DNA of 64,000 nt, from positions 1,860,001 through 1,924,000 of the forward strand of contig CP112982.1 in assembly GCA_041875495.1 (NCBI GenBank). The letters run 5' to 3'. The DNA comes from Halomonas sp. CH40. GTDB lineage: Bacteria; Pseudomonadota; Gammaproteobacteria; Pseudomonadales; Halomonadaceae. The position numbers and the translations under genes are program-made. This document shows positions 16,808-25,659 of this stretch, piece by piece. The notes beneath the pieces are model-generated. The model saw only the letters and a program-made list of their open reading frames with translations. It was not told where the DNA came from and did not search any database. Within the stretch, counting starts at the first letter, position 1; the number at the start of each line of letters is the position of its first letter.

Positions 16808-18718
16808 TTAAACCTGAGTCGCTTTGTCAGCTGCCCCTACGTCACGATCTTTCATCGCCAGATGAACATCTTCAAGGCTGGTCGGGTCATCAATCGTTGA
16901 CGGAACGCCAAATTCCTTACCATCCGCGATACTGCGCAACAGCTTACGCAATATCTTGCCTGAACGAGTTTTCGGCAAGCGATTCACCACCAGCACCTGT
17001 TTGAAACACGCGATTGGCCCTATCTGGTCTCTTACCCGCGCAATCAACTCCGCTTCCAGGGTAGCTTCATCGCCGTCAAAGCCATCCTTGGGAATCACCA
17101 GACCAACCGGCAACTGGCCTTTCAGCTCGTCATGAATGCCGATAACGGCACACTCCGCCACCGCCGGATGGGCACCCACCACCTCCTCCATCTCACCGGT
17201 AGACAGACGATGGCCAGCCACGTTGATCACATCATCGGTGCGCCCCATGATGAACAGGTATCCGTCTTCATCGTAATAGCCGCCGTCACCGGTCAGGTAA
17301 TAGCCAGGAAACGCCGCCATATAGGCGCTATGGAAGCGTTGCGGATCGCCCCAGACGCCGGTCAGGCACCCCGGTGGCATAGGCTGTTTGATCACCACGC
17401 TGCCCTGTTCCATAGCACCTGCCTGCTCACCATCACGATCAAGAATCTGAACGTTAAAACCGGGCACAGGAACGGTGGCCGACCCTGCCTTGGTTGGCAT
17501 GGGTTCAATACCTGGCAGGTTGGCGGCAATTGCCCAGCCGGTTTCAGTTTGCCACCAGTGATCAATAACCGGCACGTCAAGCAGGTCATCCAGCCAATGG
17601 AAGGTCGGCGGGTCAAGGCGCTCACCGGCCAAGTACAGATGTTTCAGGCTGCTGATATCATATTGTTCAAGCAGTTTGGCATCCGGGTCCTCTTTCTTGA
17701 TGGCCCGGAAGGCTGTCGGCGCAGTGAAGAAGCTTTTGATCTTGTACTCTTCAATCAACCGCCAGAAAGCGCCAGCATCCGGCGTCTTGACCGGTTTGCC
17801 TTCATAAACAATGGTGGTGCAACCTCTCAGCAGAGGGGCATAAACAATATAGGAGTGGCCTACAACCCAACCGACGTCTGAGGCAGAGAAAAATACCTCG
17901 CCCGGTTCTACGTCGTAAATGACTTCCATGGAGTAAGCCAGCGCGACGGCATAGCCTGCGGTATCACGCACCACGCCCTTGGGTTTACCCGTTGTACCCG
18001 AGGTATAGAGTACATAGAGAGGATCAGTTCCCTTGACCGGCACGCAGTCAGCGAAGGGCGCGTTCGCCACCAGAACGTTCCAGTCATGGTCGCGTTCGGT
18101 CAATTCGGCGTGATGCTGTTCACGCTGGTAGATCACACAGGCATCGGGTTTGTGGGCGCTGAGTTCAATGGCCTGATCAATAATCGGTTTATAGGGCAAT
18201 ACCTTGCTCACTTCCACCCCGCAGGAAGCTGCAATCACCACCTTGGGTTGGGCGTCCTCGATGCGCACCGCCAGTTCATGGGGAGCGAAACCGCCAAACA
18301 CCACAGAGTGGATAGCGCCGAGGCGCGCACAGGCCAGCATGGCCACCAGGGCTTCTGGAATCATCGGCATGTAGATGACAACGCGGTCGCCTTTTTCCAC
18401 TCCAAGCTTTTGCAACCCACCGGCAAAATAGGCGATCCGATCACGCAGCTCAGCGTAAGTGATCGTGGCCTTGCTGTCAGTGACTGGTGAATCCCAGTAA
18501 ATCGCTGCCTGCTCACCACGACCGTTTTCTACGTGGTGGTCAACTGCCGCATGACAGATATTCATCTCGCCATCGCTAAACCAGCGCGCATGCTGTTGAT
18601 CGTCATAGCTGAGGATCTGGGTCGGCTGCTTGAACCACGGAATGCGCTTGGCCTGTTCTGACCAGAACTCTTCAGGCTGCTGGATGGCGTGTTGGAACTC
18701 TTGTTGATATCGACTCAT
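16808..18718 (-). CDS. prpE: propionate--CoA ligase (PrpE-type acyl-CoA synthetase)
   Basis: 636 aa from ATG 18718 (MSRYQQEFQHAIQQPEEFW), which matches the usual N-terminus; the frame extends 23 codons up. Domains: ACS N-terminal (~5-60), AMP-binding (~65-490) and the mobile C-terminal domain. Motifs: YTSGTTGKPKG P-loop, WWQTETGW (A5-type motif), YLTGDGGYYDEDGYLFIMGRTDDVINVAGHRLSTGEME hinge, and PKTRSGKILRK with the adenylation Lys that is a known acetylation site. The phrases TAPTAFRAIKKEDP and GWVVGHSYIVYAPLLRG are typical of propionyl-CoA synthetase rather than AcsA, but either substrate is possible. No prpBCD genes are adjacent. Confidence 0.88.
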   Translation of the reverse strand: MSRYQQEFQHAIQQPEEFWSEQAKRIPWFKQPTQILSYDDQQHARWFSDGEMNICHAAVDHHVENGRGEQAAIYWDSPVTDSKATITYAELRDRIAYFAGGLQKLGVEKGDRVVIYMPMIPEALVAMLACARLGAIHSVVFGGFAPHELAVRIEDAQPKVVIAASCGVEVSKVLPYKPIIDQAIELSAHKPDACVIYQREQHHAELTERDHDWNVLVANAPFADCVPVKGTDPLYVLYTSGTTGKPKGVVRDTAGYAVALAYSMEVIYDVEPGEVFFSASDVGWVVGHSYIVYAPLLRGCTTIVYEGKPVKTPDAGAFWRLIEEYKIKSFFTAPTAFRAIKKEDPDAKLLEQYDISSLKHLYLAGERLDPPTFHWLDDLLDVPVIDHWWQTETGWAIAANLPGIEPMPTKAGSATVPVPGFNVQILDRDGEQAGAMEQGSVVIKQPMPPGCLTGVWGDPQRFHSAYMAAFPGYYLTGDGGYYDEDGYLFIMGRTDDVINVAGHRLSTGEMEEVVGAHPAVAECAVIGIHDELKGQLPVGLVIPKDGFDGDEATLEAELIARVRDQIGPIACFKQVLVVNRLPKTRSGKILRKLLRSIADGKEFGVPSTIDDPTSLEDVHLAMKDRDVGAADKATQV

Positions 18719-19205
18719 AGCGGCGGTGTCCACGATCAGGGTTAAAGGATCAGATGATTGTCGACACTGTATAAAGGAAACAGACAAATAACCGTCATAC
18801 TATTGGCTAAAAAGCGACTAAAGATGTAGATTTAAGCGCCTAATTGTCAACAAAAGGCACCTTTTTATAGCCTAATGGGTTAGGCCAAACTTCCTTTACC
18901 GCCATTTTTAACGCCATGTCGCTGCCCATTGTGACGCCACAATTTGCCCTTCTCCCGCCTTTCGTCAGCGTCGAAAAGTATTTTATTGATAGAAAGCTAA
19001 ACAAACACTTGGAAAATGTCCGTTAAATTAATAAAATTTAATGATAACCAGTTCTGCATGCGAATTACATGACACGATCAGGACAGAAACCTTGTCCTTG
19101 TTCACACTTTCCGTTGACTGCCATCGGCCGTCTTCTGGTTACGTGACACCCAACTAAAAGTAAGCGATTGCCATGTACGTATCTTGCGTCGACCAGGAGT
19201 TTGAA
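18719..19205. other. intergenic region between divergent prpE and arsR-type genes
   Basis: AT-rich sequence with promoters for both sides expected. Two short inverted repeats are visible: AAAAGG-ca-CCTTTT at 18854-18867 and GCCTAA-tggg-TTAGGC at 18870-18885. Both lie about 135-165 bp before the prpE start and could be regulator sites. No protein gene, tRNA or riboswitch was recognised. Confidence 0.4.
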
Positions 19206-19526
19206 ATGCCCCCTTCCGTTAGCGCTGCGACCGATTTGTTACAAGACAAGGGTCATGCGATTGATCTGGCTGCCTCTCTACTCAAGGCAATGGCCAACGA
19301 AAAGCGACTACAAATCATTTGTCTGCTGGCTGATCAGGAACTTTCCGTGACGCAAATCAACCATCACCTGGCCCTGAGCCAATCCGCCCTGTCACAGCAT
19401 CTGGCTATTTTGCGCCGTGAAAGCCTGGTTCAGACCCGGCGTGAATCGCAAACCATCTATTACTCGCTGAACAGCGACAGTGCCAAGGCAATTATCAGCA
19501 CCCTGGCGAGCTATTTCGGCCGCTAA
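19206..19526 (+). CDS. ArsR/SmtB-family transcriptional regulator
   Basis: 106 aa from ATG 19206, chosen because CAGGAG lies 7 nt before it; the frame extends 11 codons up. The winged helix core is plain: LLKAMANEKRLQIICLLADQELSVTQINHHLALSQSALSQHLAILRRESLVQTRRESQTIYYSL. No Cys pair of the ArsR metal site is present, so the ligand is not arsenite or antimonite through the usual site. It resembles YgaV/BigR-type regulators by layout but without a clear redox Cys. Targets are unknown; it is followed by a strong terminator, so it stands alone. Confidence 0.88.
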   Translation: MPPSVSAATDLLQDKGHAIDLAASLLKAMANEKRLQIICLLADQELSVTQINHHLALSQSALSQHLAILRRESLVQTRRESQTIYYSLNSDSAKAIISTLASYFGR

Positions 19527-19530
19527 TGCG

Positions 19531-19566
19531 AAAATCCCGCCGCTGATGATCAGCGGCGGGATTTTT
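19531..19566. terminator. bidirectional Rho-independent terminator between arsR-type gene and sohB
   Basis: A stem of about 16 bp (AAAATCCCGCCGCTGA / TCAGCGGCGGGATTTT) with a 3-nt loop TGA and a T-run. It is placed 5 bp after the ArsR stop and 25 bp after the convergent sohB stop, so it serves both genes. Confidence 0.93.
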
Positions 19567-19590
19567 ATAGGCTGTGTATCTGGTCAGAAG

Positions 19591-20634
19591 TTAACGCTTG
19601 TGCCAGCGAGAGGCTTCCAGCGTTTCAACGGTTTTTAGCACTGCACGCTCAACGCCTGCTTCCACTGCCAGGCCAAGCTTGCGGCTCATCGTTTGGGGTG
19701 ATTCAAGCTTGATCTGGAGTACCCGAGAGGTTGCCATGCGCTCAGTCAGATAAGCTTCGCTGGTCTGCACGCTATCCACCAGCTGTTTCTGCATGGCTTC
19801 ATTGCCGTACCAGATTTCACCGGTCGCCAGGGTGTCAATATCCATTGCCGGGCGCCGCTCGCTGACATAATCCTTGAACAGCCGATGAGTATTTTCCAGG
19901 TCGTCGATAAACTTTTCGCGCCCTTCCTGGGTATTCTCACCCAGCATGGTCAGCGTACGTTTATATTTACCGGCGGTCAGCAGTTCAACGTCGATATCAT
20001 GGCGTTTCAGCAGACGATGAATATTGGGTATCTGCGCCACAACGCCAATTGAGCCAATCACCGCAAAGGGTGCCGCCTTGACATGCTCAGCCGTGCAGGC
20101 CATCAGATAACCGCCGCTGGCGGCAACTTTATCGATGCACACCGTGGTCTTGAGGCCTGCTTCACGCAAACGGTCAAGCTGTGCAGCCGCCAGGCCATAG
20201 GCATGCACCAGCCCGCCGGCGGACTCCAGGCGAATCATCACTTCGTCCTGCGGGTCAGCCACGTCGATTAACGCCGAGATCTCCTCGCTGAAATGCTCAG
20301 TGGCAGATGCCTTGATATCGCCATGAAAATCCAGCAGCCAGACACGCTGCGGCGCATCACTCGGGCTTTTTTCAGTGGCGCCTTTTTTCTCGGATTTATC
20401 ATCACGCCTGAACGCCTTGATCATCTTCTTGCGCGCTGAAGGCGCCGCTGCCGCCAGTTCCAGGCGGCGGCGACGATAGCGGCGCTGGTCGTTGAGTTCA
20501 GTAATTTTCAGCGTCAACGCCTGATCACCGGGCTCTTTGGCACGCTTTACCAGAATGACGGCGATGCCGACCAGCCCGACCACAATAAGGGTCTGCAATA
20601 AAAAGGTACCCTGTTCCACAATCCACTCTGTCAC
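19591..20634 (-). CDS. sohB: inner-membrane serine protease SohB (S49 family)
   Basis: 347 aa from GTG 20634, after GGAG. One N-terminal membrane helix (LLQTLIVVGLVGIAVILVK), then a basic linker (QRRYRRRRLELAAAAPSARKK) and the S49 domain from ~100. Catalytic Ser in DKVAASGGYLMAC and catalytic Lys in LLTAGKYKRTLT; IRLESAGGLVHAYGLAA precedes. Homologous to E. coli SohB, a suppressor of htrA (degP) defects with an assumed role in envelope proteolysis. Confidence 0.92.
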   Translation of the reverse strand: MTEWIVEQGTFLLQTLIVVGLVGIAVILVKRAKEPGDQALTLKITELNDQRRYRRRRLELAAAAPSARKKMIKAFRRDDKSEKKGATEKSPSDAPQRVWLLDFHGDIKASATEHFSEEISALIDVADPQDEVMIRLESAGGLVHAYGLAAAQLDRLREAGLKTTVCIDKVAASGGYLMACTAEHVKAAPFAVIGSIGVVAQIPNIHRLLKRHDIDVELLTAGKYKRTLTMLGENTQEGREKFIDDLENTHRLFKDYVSERRPAMDIDTLATGEIWYGNEAMQKQLVDSVQTSEAYLTERMATSRVLQIKLESPQTMSRKLGLAVEAGVERAVLKTVETLEASRWHKR

Positions 20635-20755
20635 TATGCTCTCCTGCCGATTAGGTTGTTTATCACTTGATGTAAACAGATGTTTAAAATAATCTTGCCT
20701 CTAAAATACGCTGTGTTTATGCCGCCCATTGATTGATTTGCAAGGAAACGTTCAG

Positions 20756-21067
20756 ATGTCATCTTCCACACTCGAAAAGCTACAGGCCCGCTTCAACCCC
20801 GACGCTGCCCAGGATATGAGCGAGGTTTTCCAGTTTCATTTTTCCGATGCCGGTGATTATTACCTGAATATCCATGAAGGCACACTCGACATCAACGAAG
20901 GTGAACATGATGACCCTTCCATTAGCCTGAGCATGGAATCAGGCACGCTCAAGGGCATTATGAACGGTGAGATCAACGGAATGACTGCGTTTATGACCGG
21001 CAAGCTCAAAGCCACAGGCAATGTCATGCTGGCCACCAAGCTGACCAGCCTGTTTCCGCAAAAGTAA
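20756..21067 (+). CDS. SCP2 sterol-binding domain protein
   Basis: 103 aa from ATG 20756, supported by AAGGAAA upstream; the frame extends 9 codons up. Features of the SCP2 fold: FQFHFSDAGDYYLNIHEGTLDINEG, PSISLSMESGTLKGIMNGEINGMTAFMTGKLKATGNVMLATKLTSLF. Stand-alone bacterial SCP2 proteins bind lipids or fatty acyl ligands; the ligand here is unknown. Single gene between sohB (divergent) and nudC (convergent). Confidence 0.88.
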   Translation: MSSSTLEKLQARFNPDAAQDMSEVFQFHFSDAGDYYLNIHEGTLDINEGEHDDPSISLSMESGTLKGIMNGEINGMTAFMTGKLKATGNVMLATKLTSLFPQK

Positions 21068-21097
21068 AACGCCACCTGATATTGATCAGACCTACCA

Positions 21098-21877
21098 TTA
21101 ACGCCATTTCGCCAGATGCGCTTCGATCAGGGCGCGGGAAATAGAATAAGGCGGCGGCAATGCAGGTAGCTGACGCGGTGAAAACCAGGCCGCGTCAGCA
21201 ATTTCAACCCCGTCAATATGAATACGCCGAGATCTGGCTTCAGCAAAAAAACCCAGCATCAGCGAATGAGGAAAGGGCCACGCCTGGCTTTGATAGTAGC
21301 GAACCTGCTCAATATGCACGCCCACTTCTTCAAACACCTCTCGGTGTACCGCTTCATCGGCCGACTCTCCCGGCTCAATAAAACCGGCCAGGGTGGAATA
21401 GCGCCCCGGAGGGAAACGTGGGCTGCGCGCCAGCAACATCGCTTCGCCACTGCTGACCAATGTGATAATACAGGGTGAAATGCGCGGGTAGTTACGATGA
21501 CCGCAGGCATGGCAGTGCATGGCAAATTCAGCTTCCAGCTTGGTAGCAGCGGCGCCGCAGCGGCCACAGAAGCGGTGATTTTCCAGCCAGGCACCCACCT
21601 GCAGCGCTGTCGAAAGCAGGCTGAACCAATGGCTTGGCAACATCGCCATCCATTGGCGGCCATCAATCCAGGCATCACCAGGCTGTTCTGCAAGCTGGAG
21701 TGCCACCGGCTCATCATCCCAGTAGCACAGGGGTTGCATGCGCTCAGTCCATGGCTGCCAGGGATGAAGTGGCGTCATTTCCCCCTCTACCTGTTCGGGC
21801 GATGGCAAAAGCTTGCTTTTGGAAAGCGCCATCACTCGCCCCTGCGTATGCCCCACTGGAATCTCACGTCTAAGCAT
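21098..21877 (-). CDS. nudC: NAD(+)/NADH pyrophosphatase NudC (also RNA de-NADding)
   Basis: 259 aa. Zinc ribbon CGRCG...CHACGHRNYPR, Nudix box GFIEPGESADEAVHREVFEEVGV with the catalytic Glu residues, and the NADH-pyrophosphatase signature SQAWPFPHSLM. It splits NAD(H) into NMN(H) and AMP and removes NAD caps from RNA. It begins 3 bp after the dnaQ stop, so the two are co-transcribed. Confidence 0.93.
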   Translation of the reverse strand: MLRREIPVGHTQGRVMALSKSKLLPSPEQVEGEMTPLHPWQPWTERMQPLCYWDDEPVALQLAEQPGDAWIDGRQWMAMLPSHWFSLLSTALQVGAWLENHRFCGRCGAAATKLEAEFAMHCHACGHRNYPRISPCIITLVSSGEAMLLARSPRFPPGRYSTLAGFIEPGESADEAVHREVFEEVGVHIEQVRYYQSQAWPFPHSLMLGFFAEARSRRIHIDGVEIADAAWFSPRQLPALPPPYSISRALIEAHLAKWR

Positions 21878-21880
21878 TGC

Positions 21881-22624
21881 TTACCCCTGCTGCCAGCTCA
21901 ATTTATGGGCCTGGCATTTCGCTTCATGGGCCGCCTGTTCAGCTGCATCGGGCACAATCACCTTTAGCTGGCCGGGTGAAAGCGTCAGGCGCTGAACGGT
22001 CAGCCCCTGCTCGCTGCCTTCCTGCTGGTTATCAGCAGACTGGTTGCCGGTTTCCAGCGTCAGAGCGGTCTGACCGCCGGTCATCGCCAGGTAGACGTCG
22101 GCCAGAATTTCGGCATCCAGCAAGGCGCCGTGAAGAACACGATGACCGTTATCAATCTCATAGCGCTTGCACAGCGCATCGAGGTTATTACGCTGACCAG
22201 GATGCTTCTGACGGGCTAGACCCAAGGTGTCCAGAATACGGCAATGTTCAGCGACAGGGCCTAGCACTGGCTCGCGGCGCTTTTTGTTGAGCATCGCCAG
22301 TTCGTGGTCGATAAAGCCCACATCAAAGGCAGCGTTGTGAATGACCAGTTCAGCGCCCGCAATAAAGGCCCAGAACTCATCGGCCACGTCAGCAAAGACC
22401 GGCTCATTAGCCACTTTTTCATCATCAATCCCGTGAACGGCCACGACCTCAGCATCAATATGGCGCTCCGGATTAATGTACTGATGATAACTATTACCGG
22501 TCAGGCGGCGGTTAATCATTTCTACCGCGCCAATCTCAACCAAGCGGTGGCCTTCTTTGGGGTCTATGCCAGTGGTTTCTGTATCCAGGATTACGGTACG
22601 GTAACTTGAAAAGTGTCTACTCAT
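21881..22624 (-). CDS. dnaQ: DNA polymerase III epsilon subunit (proofreading exonuclease)
   Basis: 247 aa. DEDDh exonuclease: VILDTETTGIDP (ExoI), VIHNAAFDVGFIDHEL (ExoII), HGALLDAEILADVYLAM (ExoIII His and Asp). The C-terminal tail (~185-247) is a low-complexity linker and the alpha-subunit binding segment, in length like E. coli DnaQ. In related genomes dnaQ directly follows rnhA; here about 20 kb of island separates them. The start ATG lies 123 bp from the first gene of that island. Confidence 0.95.
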   Translation of the reverse strand: MSRHFSSYRTVILDTETTGIDPKEGHRLVEIGAVEMINRRLTGNSYHQYINPERHIDAEVVAVHGIDDEKVANEPVFADVADEFWAFIAGAELVIHNAAFDVGFIDHELAMLNKKRREPVLGPVAEHCRILDTLGLARQKHPGQRNNLDALCKRYEIDNGHRVLHGALLDAEILADVYLAMTGGQTALTLETGNQSADNQQEGSEQGLTVQRLTLSPGQLKVIVPDAAEQAAHEAKCQAHKLSWQQG

Positions 22625-22747
22625 AACACGTCACTATTCTGCAACCTACTGTTTTATATAGCATAATTATTACCTATAGCCGCGCTTTGTTCGTTAAAAA
22701 GTGTAATCGCTACTTCTATTCTTTTTAAACTAGTCTATTATGTAAAT

Positions 22748-24022
22748 ATGGCCTATACAATAAAACATTTCATAGCCGCCGATGGCGAGCGCTTCTCGCA
22801 GATCTACGATGCAGAGACAGGCGGCTTCCCACTGTACTATCCAACGGGTTACATCGCCCGTTCAGTACGCTCCCGTGTTACCCATGAGACGCAAAAAGTG
22901 TATCTAGAGGCGATCAAGCGTTTGTGTGAATGGGAGGCACAACAGGGAACTGCTCTCACGGTGCGCTTCCAGCGCCGAGAATTCTTGCACCAGTTCGAAA
23001 TCGATGGCTTGGTAAGACACCTTTTCGCTAGCCGTAGAGGCGGCAATGGAGAGGTCATCAGCCGCCAAAAGGCCAACACGTACATCGTGTGCGCGGCCAA
23101 GTACTTGCGTTGGCTAACGGACGAGGTAATCACCGATATAAACGCTGATGTCAAAGCCGCTATCGATCAGCAGCACGATGCCCTGATGTCAGCGGTCGCA
23201 CGCAAGCGCGGGTCAAAATCAGCCAATAATCAGAGTATCCTCGCCATGCGATTACCGGATGAGGCAACGGAAGCATTGCTTGAGCTGTTCGCAGATCCGC
23301 TCCAAGGGGTGCAGAAAAATGCTGACAAAGAACCTCGCATGAGGAACATCATCATGCTGCGAATCCTCTATGAGGCAGGCATGCGTCGTGGCGAGCTGCT
23401 GAGCTTAAAGCTCAGCAATTTTGTAGAAGCTATCGATGGCGAAAGCGCCCAGTTACAGATAGAGCGCAACCACCACGACGCGTTCGACTCGCGGGTGCGA
23501 CAGCCGGTTGCGAAGACCCTTGGGCGTATCGTGAGCATTTCTGCTGAAGCTGAGCAGCAGCTTATAGCTTACCGGGATTATTGGCGGCCTAATACGAGCA
23601 GTGATTTCCTATTTGTGAACCACCGCGCGGGGCGCTCGCAAGGCAAACCAGTCACCGAGACCGGATTCAACTCAGCGCTAGACAAGCTGAAAGAGATGTT
23701 TCCCGCGCTGGAGCTGCTGCATCCTCACCTGCTGCGCCACGACTGGAACTACAGATTTTCGCAAGAGGCGGATAGAAAGGGAATGGATTTTGAAACCGAA
23801 CGCGTCATTCGAGAAATGCTGATGGGGTGGGTGCCCAATTCTGACATGTCTTTCCTCTACAACCAACGACACACTCAAGAGCAGGCTAACGAGGTCGGTA
23901 GGCGTATCGCGTCAGACAGTGAGAAGCGGGGTAATATGCCTTTGCTCTACAAACAACGACACATCCAAGAGCAGGCCAAAGAGTTCGGTAGACGTATCGC
24001 GTCGGACACCATAAAGGGGTAA
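22748..24022 (+). CDS. tyrosine recombinase, first of trio (likely gamma-mobile-trio recombinase GmtY)
   Basis: 424 aa. SAM-like N-terminal part ~1-150, catalytic domain ~180-375. Active-site residues are visible: Arg in YEAGMRRGELLSLK, His-x-x-Arg in HPHLLRHDW, Trp in LMGWVPNSD and nucleophile Tyr371 in MSFLYNQRH. The C-terminal 30-residue unit with the Tyr is repeated immediately (Tyr401 in MPLLYKQRH). The ATG has no Shine-Dalgarno sequence and a TATTAT box ends 6 bp before it, suggesting a leaderless message. The stop overlaps the start of the next recombinase (TAATG). Assignment to GmtY rests on the gene order recombinase x3, small protein, VPA1267-type protein as I remember it from Vibrio GMT islands. 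Confidence 0.8.
   Translation: MAYTIKHFIAADGERFSQIYDAETGGFPLYYPTGYIARSVRSRVTHETQKVYLEAIKRLCEWEAQQGTALTVRFQRREFLHQFEIDGLVRHLFASRRGGNGEVISRQKANTYIVCAAKYLRWLTDEVITDINADVKAAIDQQHDALMSAVARKRGSKSANNQSILAMRLPDEATEALLELFADPLQGVQKNADKEPRMRNIIMLRILYEAGMRRGELLSLKLSNFVEAIDGESAQLQIERNHHDAFDSRVRQPVAKTLGRIVSISAEAEQQLIAYRDYWRPNTSSDFLFVNHRAGRSQGKPVTETGFNSALDKLKEMFPALELLHPHLLRHDWNYRFSQEADRKGMDFETERVIREMLMGWVPNSDMSFLYNQRHTQEQANEVGRRIASDSEKRGNMPLLYKQRHIQEQAKEFGRRIASDTIKG
23846..24019 (+). repeat. in-frame tandem duplication of the catalytic-tyrosine tail in the first recombinase
   Basis: Two units start with ATG at 23846 and 23936, 90 bp apart. At protein level MSFLYNQRHTQEQANEVGRR and MPLLYKQRHIQEQAKEFGRR, followed by IASD, match at 18 of the first 26 positions. 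The DNA differs at many places, so this is not a fresh duplication. Confidence 0.9.
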
Positions 24023-25659
24023 TGAAAATGGCCAAGAACCCAGCACAGGAAGAAAGTCCCAACACCGACGCCGAGCTTCTGCGAACACAACGCCCTGAAA
24101 GACCTTCTTCGGATTTCATTTGGGAGCAGGATACATTTCGCCGAATCGGATACGAGGGCGTGATTATGACAAAGGCGCTTTCAAAGTTTGACCTCGTCCA
24201 AAAAGACTCATTTAAGCAGGCGGTGCTTGATTTTTCTGCTAAGGGTGACTATGTGCCAAGGAAGTACGTTAACCTCTTGTTCCATATTGATGCATCTCTG
24301 AGGCACTTTCCCGTGAGCGCCTTCGACACATCTTGGGTTGCGCAAGCCTTGGAAATCCCGATTTTCATGACTGATATCAGAGCTATCAAGAACTTCTTCG
24401 TTTTTTGGAAAGCTCGCGATCCCCAAGCGATTAGCGATGAGGCCCTACAACTCCTTATAAAACTAAAGATCCGCAAGAGCCAGAGCAGCAATGTATTGTC
24501 AGACGACCCTGAGAAAAGCTGGCTGAGCGATGAGGAATACGAGGTGCTGCTTGCCAGCATCTGGCGCAACTACGAGGACAGCCTATTCTCAACGAGCCGT
24601 ACTCTAATAACGTTGCTCACAATGCAGTATGCACGTCGCCCAATACAGATTGCCCAACTAAAGTTCCAAGACGTCCGAAACGCTGACTCTGACAATGGCT
24701 CGGACCTGAGCGGGTCCGTGATCAGCTTTCCTGGCACCAAGGACATGAGCGCCGAAACCGGATTTCGCGACAGCAAATTTGAGCACCACCCCCTGCCAAG
24801 TCATCTTTGGAACCTGTTCGAGATTCAGCGTAATGAGATCCAAGCATTGGTCGAGTTTCAGCTTGGCACTCGCCTATCCGCTTCAGATCTTGAAAAAATG
24901 CCGGTCTTTACGACAAAAGATCGTATAAAAGAAGCCATATCCCAGCTGACAGGTCATTATCGTGTTAATTGGCGCAGTAATCTCAACCATCACCTATTCC
25001 ATATGAAACCCTGTAGTGTTTCACAGATCCTAGCCTGGAAACCTAATAAACGTAGAAAAATCGAACCACCCCTTAGCCACCGCACCGGTCGGCCACTCGT
25101 CGTTAGTGCAACACGACTCCGACACACCCGTGCTCGCCAACTGGCTCGTAAAGGCGTGCCCCTACACGTGCTCTCGCATTGGTTGGGGCATACGAGCGAG
25201 AAAAGCCTTCTGGCGTACTACAACGACCCAGCCGAAGATGCTCGTAAACTTGACGAAACGATGGCACCGGTTCTGATGCCGCTGGCAATGGCCTTCGCTG
25301 GCAAACTAATCGACAGCGAAGAGCAAGCCAGTCGCAGCAACGACCCGTTAAGCCGCCTTGAATTTTCCAAGAACGGCGAACTGAGAAACGTCGGCAATTG
25401 CGGCAAGCATAGCTTTTGTGCCACCACCTCTGTACCGATCCCCTGCTACCGCTGCCGCCATTTCGAACCGTTGGTGTTCGCTCCACACAAAGAAGTGCTT
25501 AAAGCGCTGAAGATTAGGCAGGAAGAAGAGAACCAGGCGTTGCGAATTGGTGGAGCAAGAGATTTACTTGTGCCTATTGACCTCTCAGCAGATATCCTCG
25601 CGGTGAAGAACTGCATCGACCGATGCAACGCCCGCAAGAGAGAACTGGGGATTGTCTAA
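24022..25659 (+). CDS. tyrosine recombinase, second of trio (possibly gamma-mobile-trio integrase GmtZ)
   Basis: 545 aa, start ATG overlapping the previous stop. Catalytic domain ~190-425: Arg in MQYARRPIQIAQL; ATRLRHTRARQLARKGVPLHVLSHWLGHTSEKSLLAYYND carries the second Arg, the GH box and the Tyr. The usual His of HxxR is Thr here (TRLR). A cysteine cluster after the catalytic domain (NCGKHSFC, then PCYRCRHF: C-x5-C-x8-C-x2-C) could bind zinc. The last 80 residues are charged helices. Which of the recombinases corresponds to GmtZ in published GMT modules cannot be decided from memory. Confidence 0.75.
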   Translation: MKMAKNPAQEESPNTDAELLRTQRPERPSSDFIWEQDTFRRIGYEGVIMTKALSKFDLVQKDSFKQAVLDFSAKGDYVPRKYVNLLFHIDASLRHFPVSAFDTSWVAQALEIPIFMTDIRAIKNFFVFWKARDPQAISDEALQLLIKLKIRKSQSSNVLSDDPEKSWLSDEEYEVLLASIWRNYEDSLFSTSRTLITLLTMQYARRPIQIAQLKFQDVRNADSDNGSDLSGSVISFPGTKDMSAETGFRDSKFEHHPLPSHLWNLFEIQRNEIQALVEFQLGTRLSASDLEKMPVFTTKDRIKEAISQLTGHYRVNWRSNLNHHLFHMKPCSVSQILAWKPNKRRKIEPPLSHRTGRPLVVSATRLRHTRARQLARKGVPLHVLSHWLGHTSEKSLLAYYNDPAEDARKLDETMAPVLMPLAMAFAGKLIDSEEQASRSNDPLSRLEFSKNGELRNVGNCGKHSFCATTSVPIPCYRCRHFEPLVFAPHKEVLKALKIRQEEENQALRIGGARDLLVPIDLSADILAVKNCIDRCNARKRELGIV

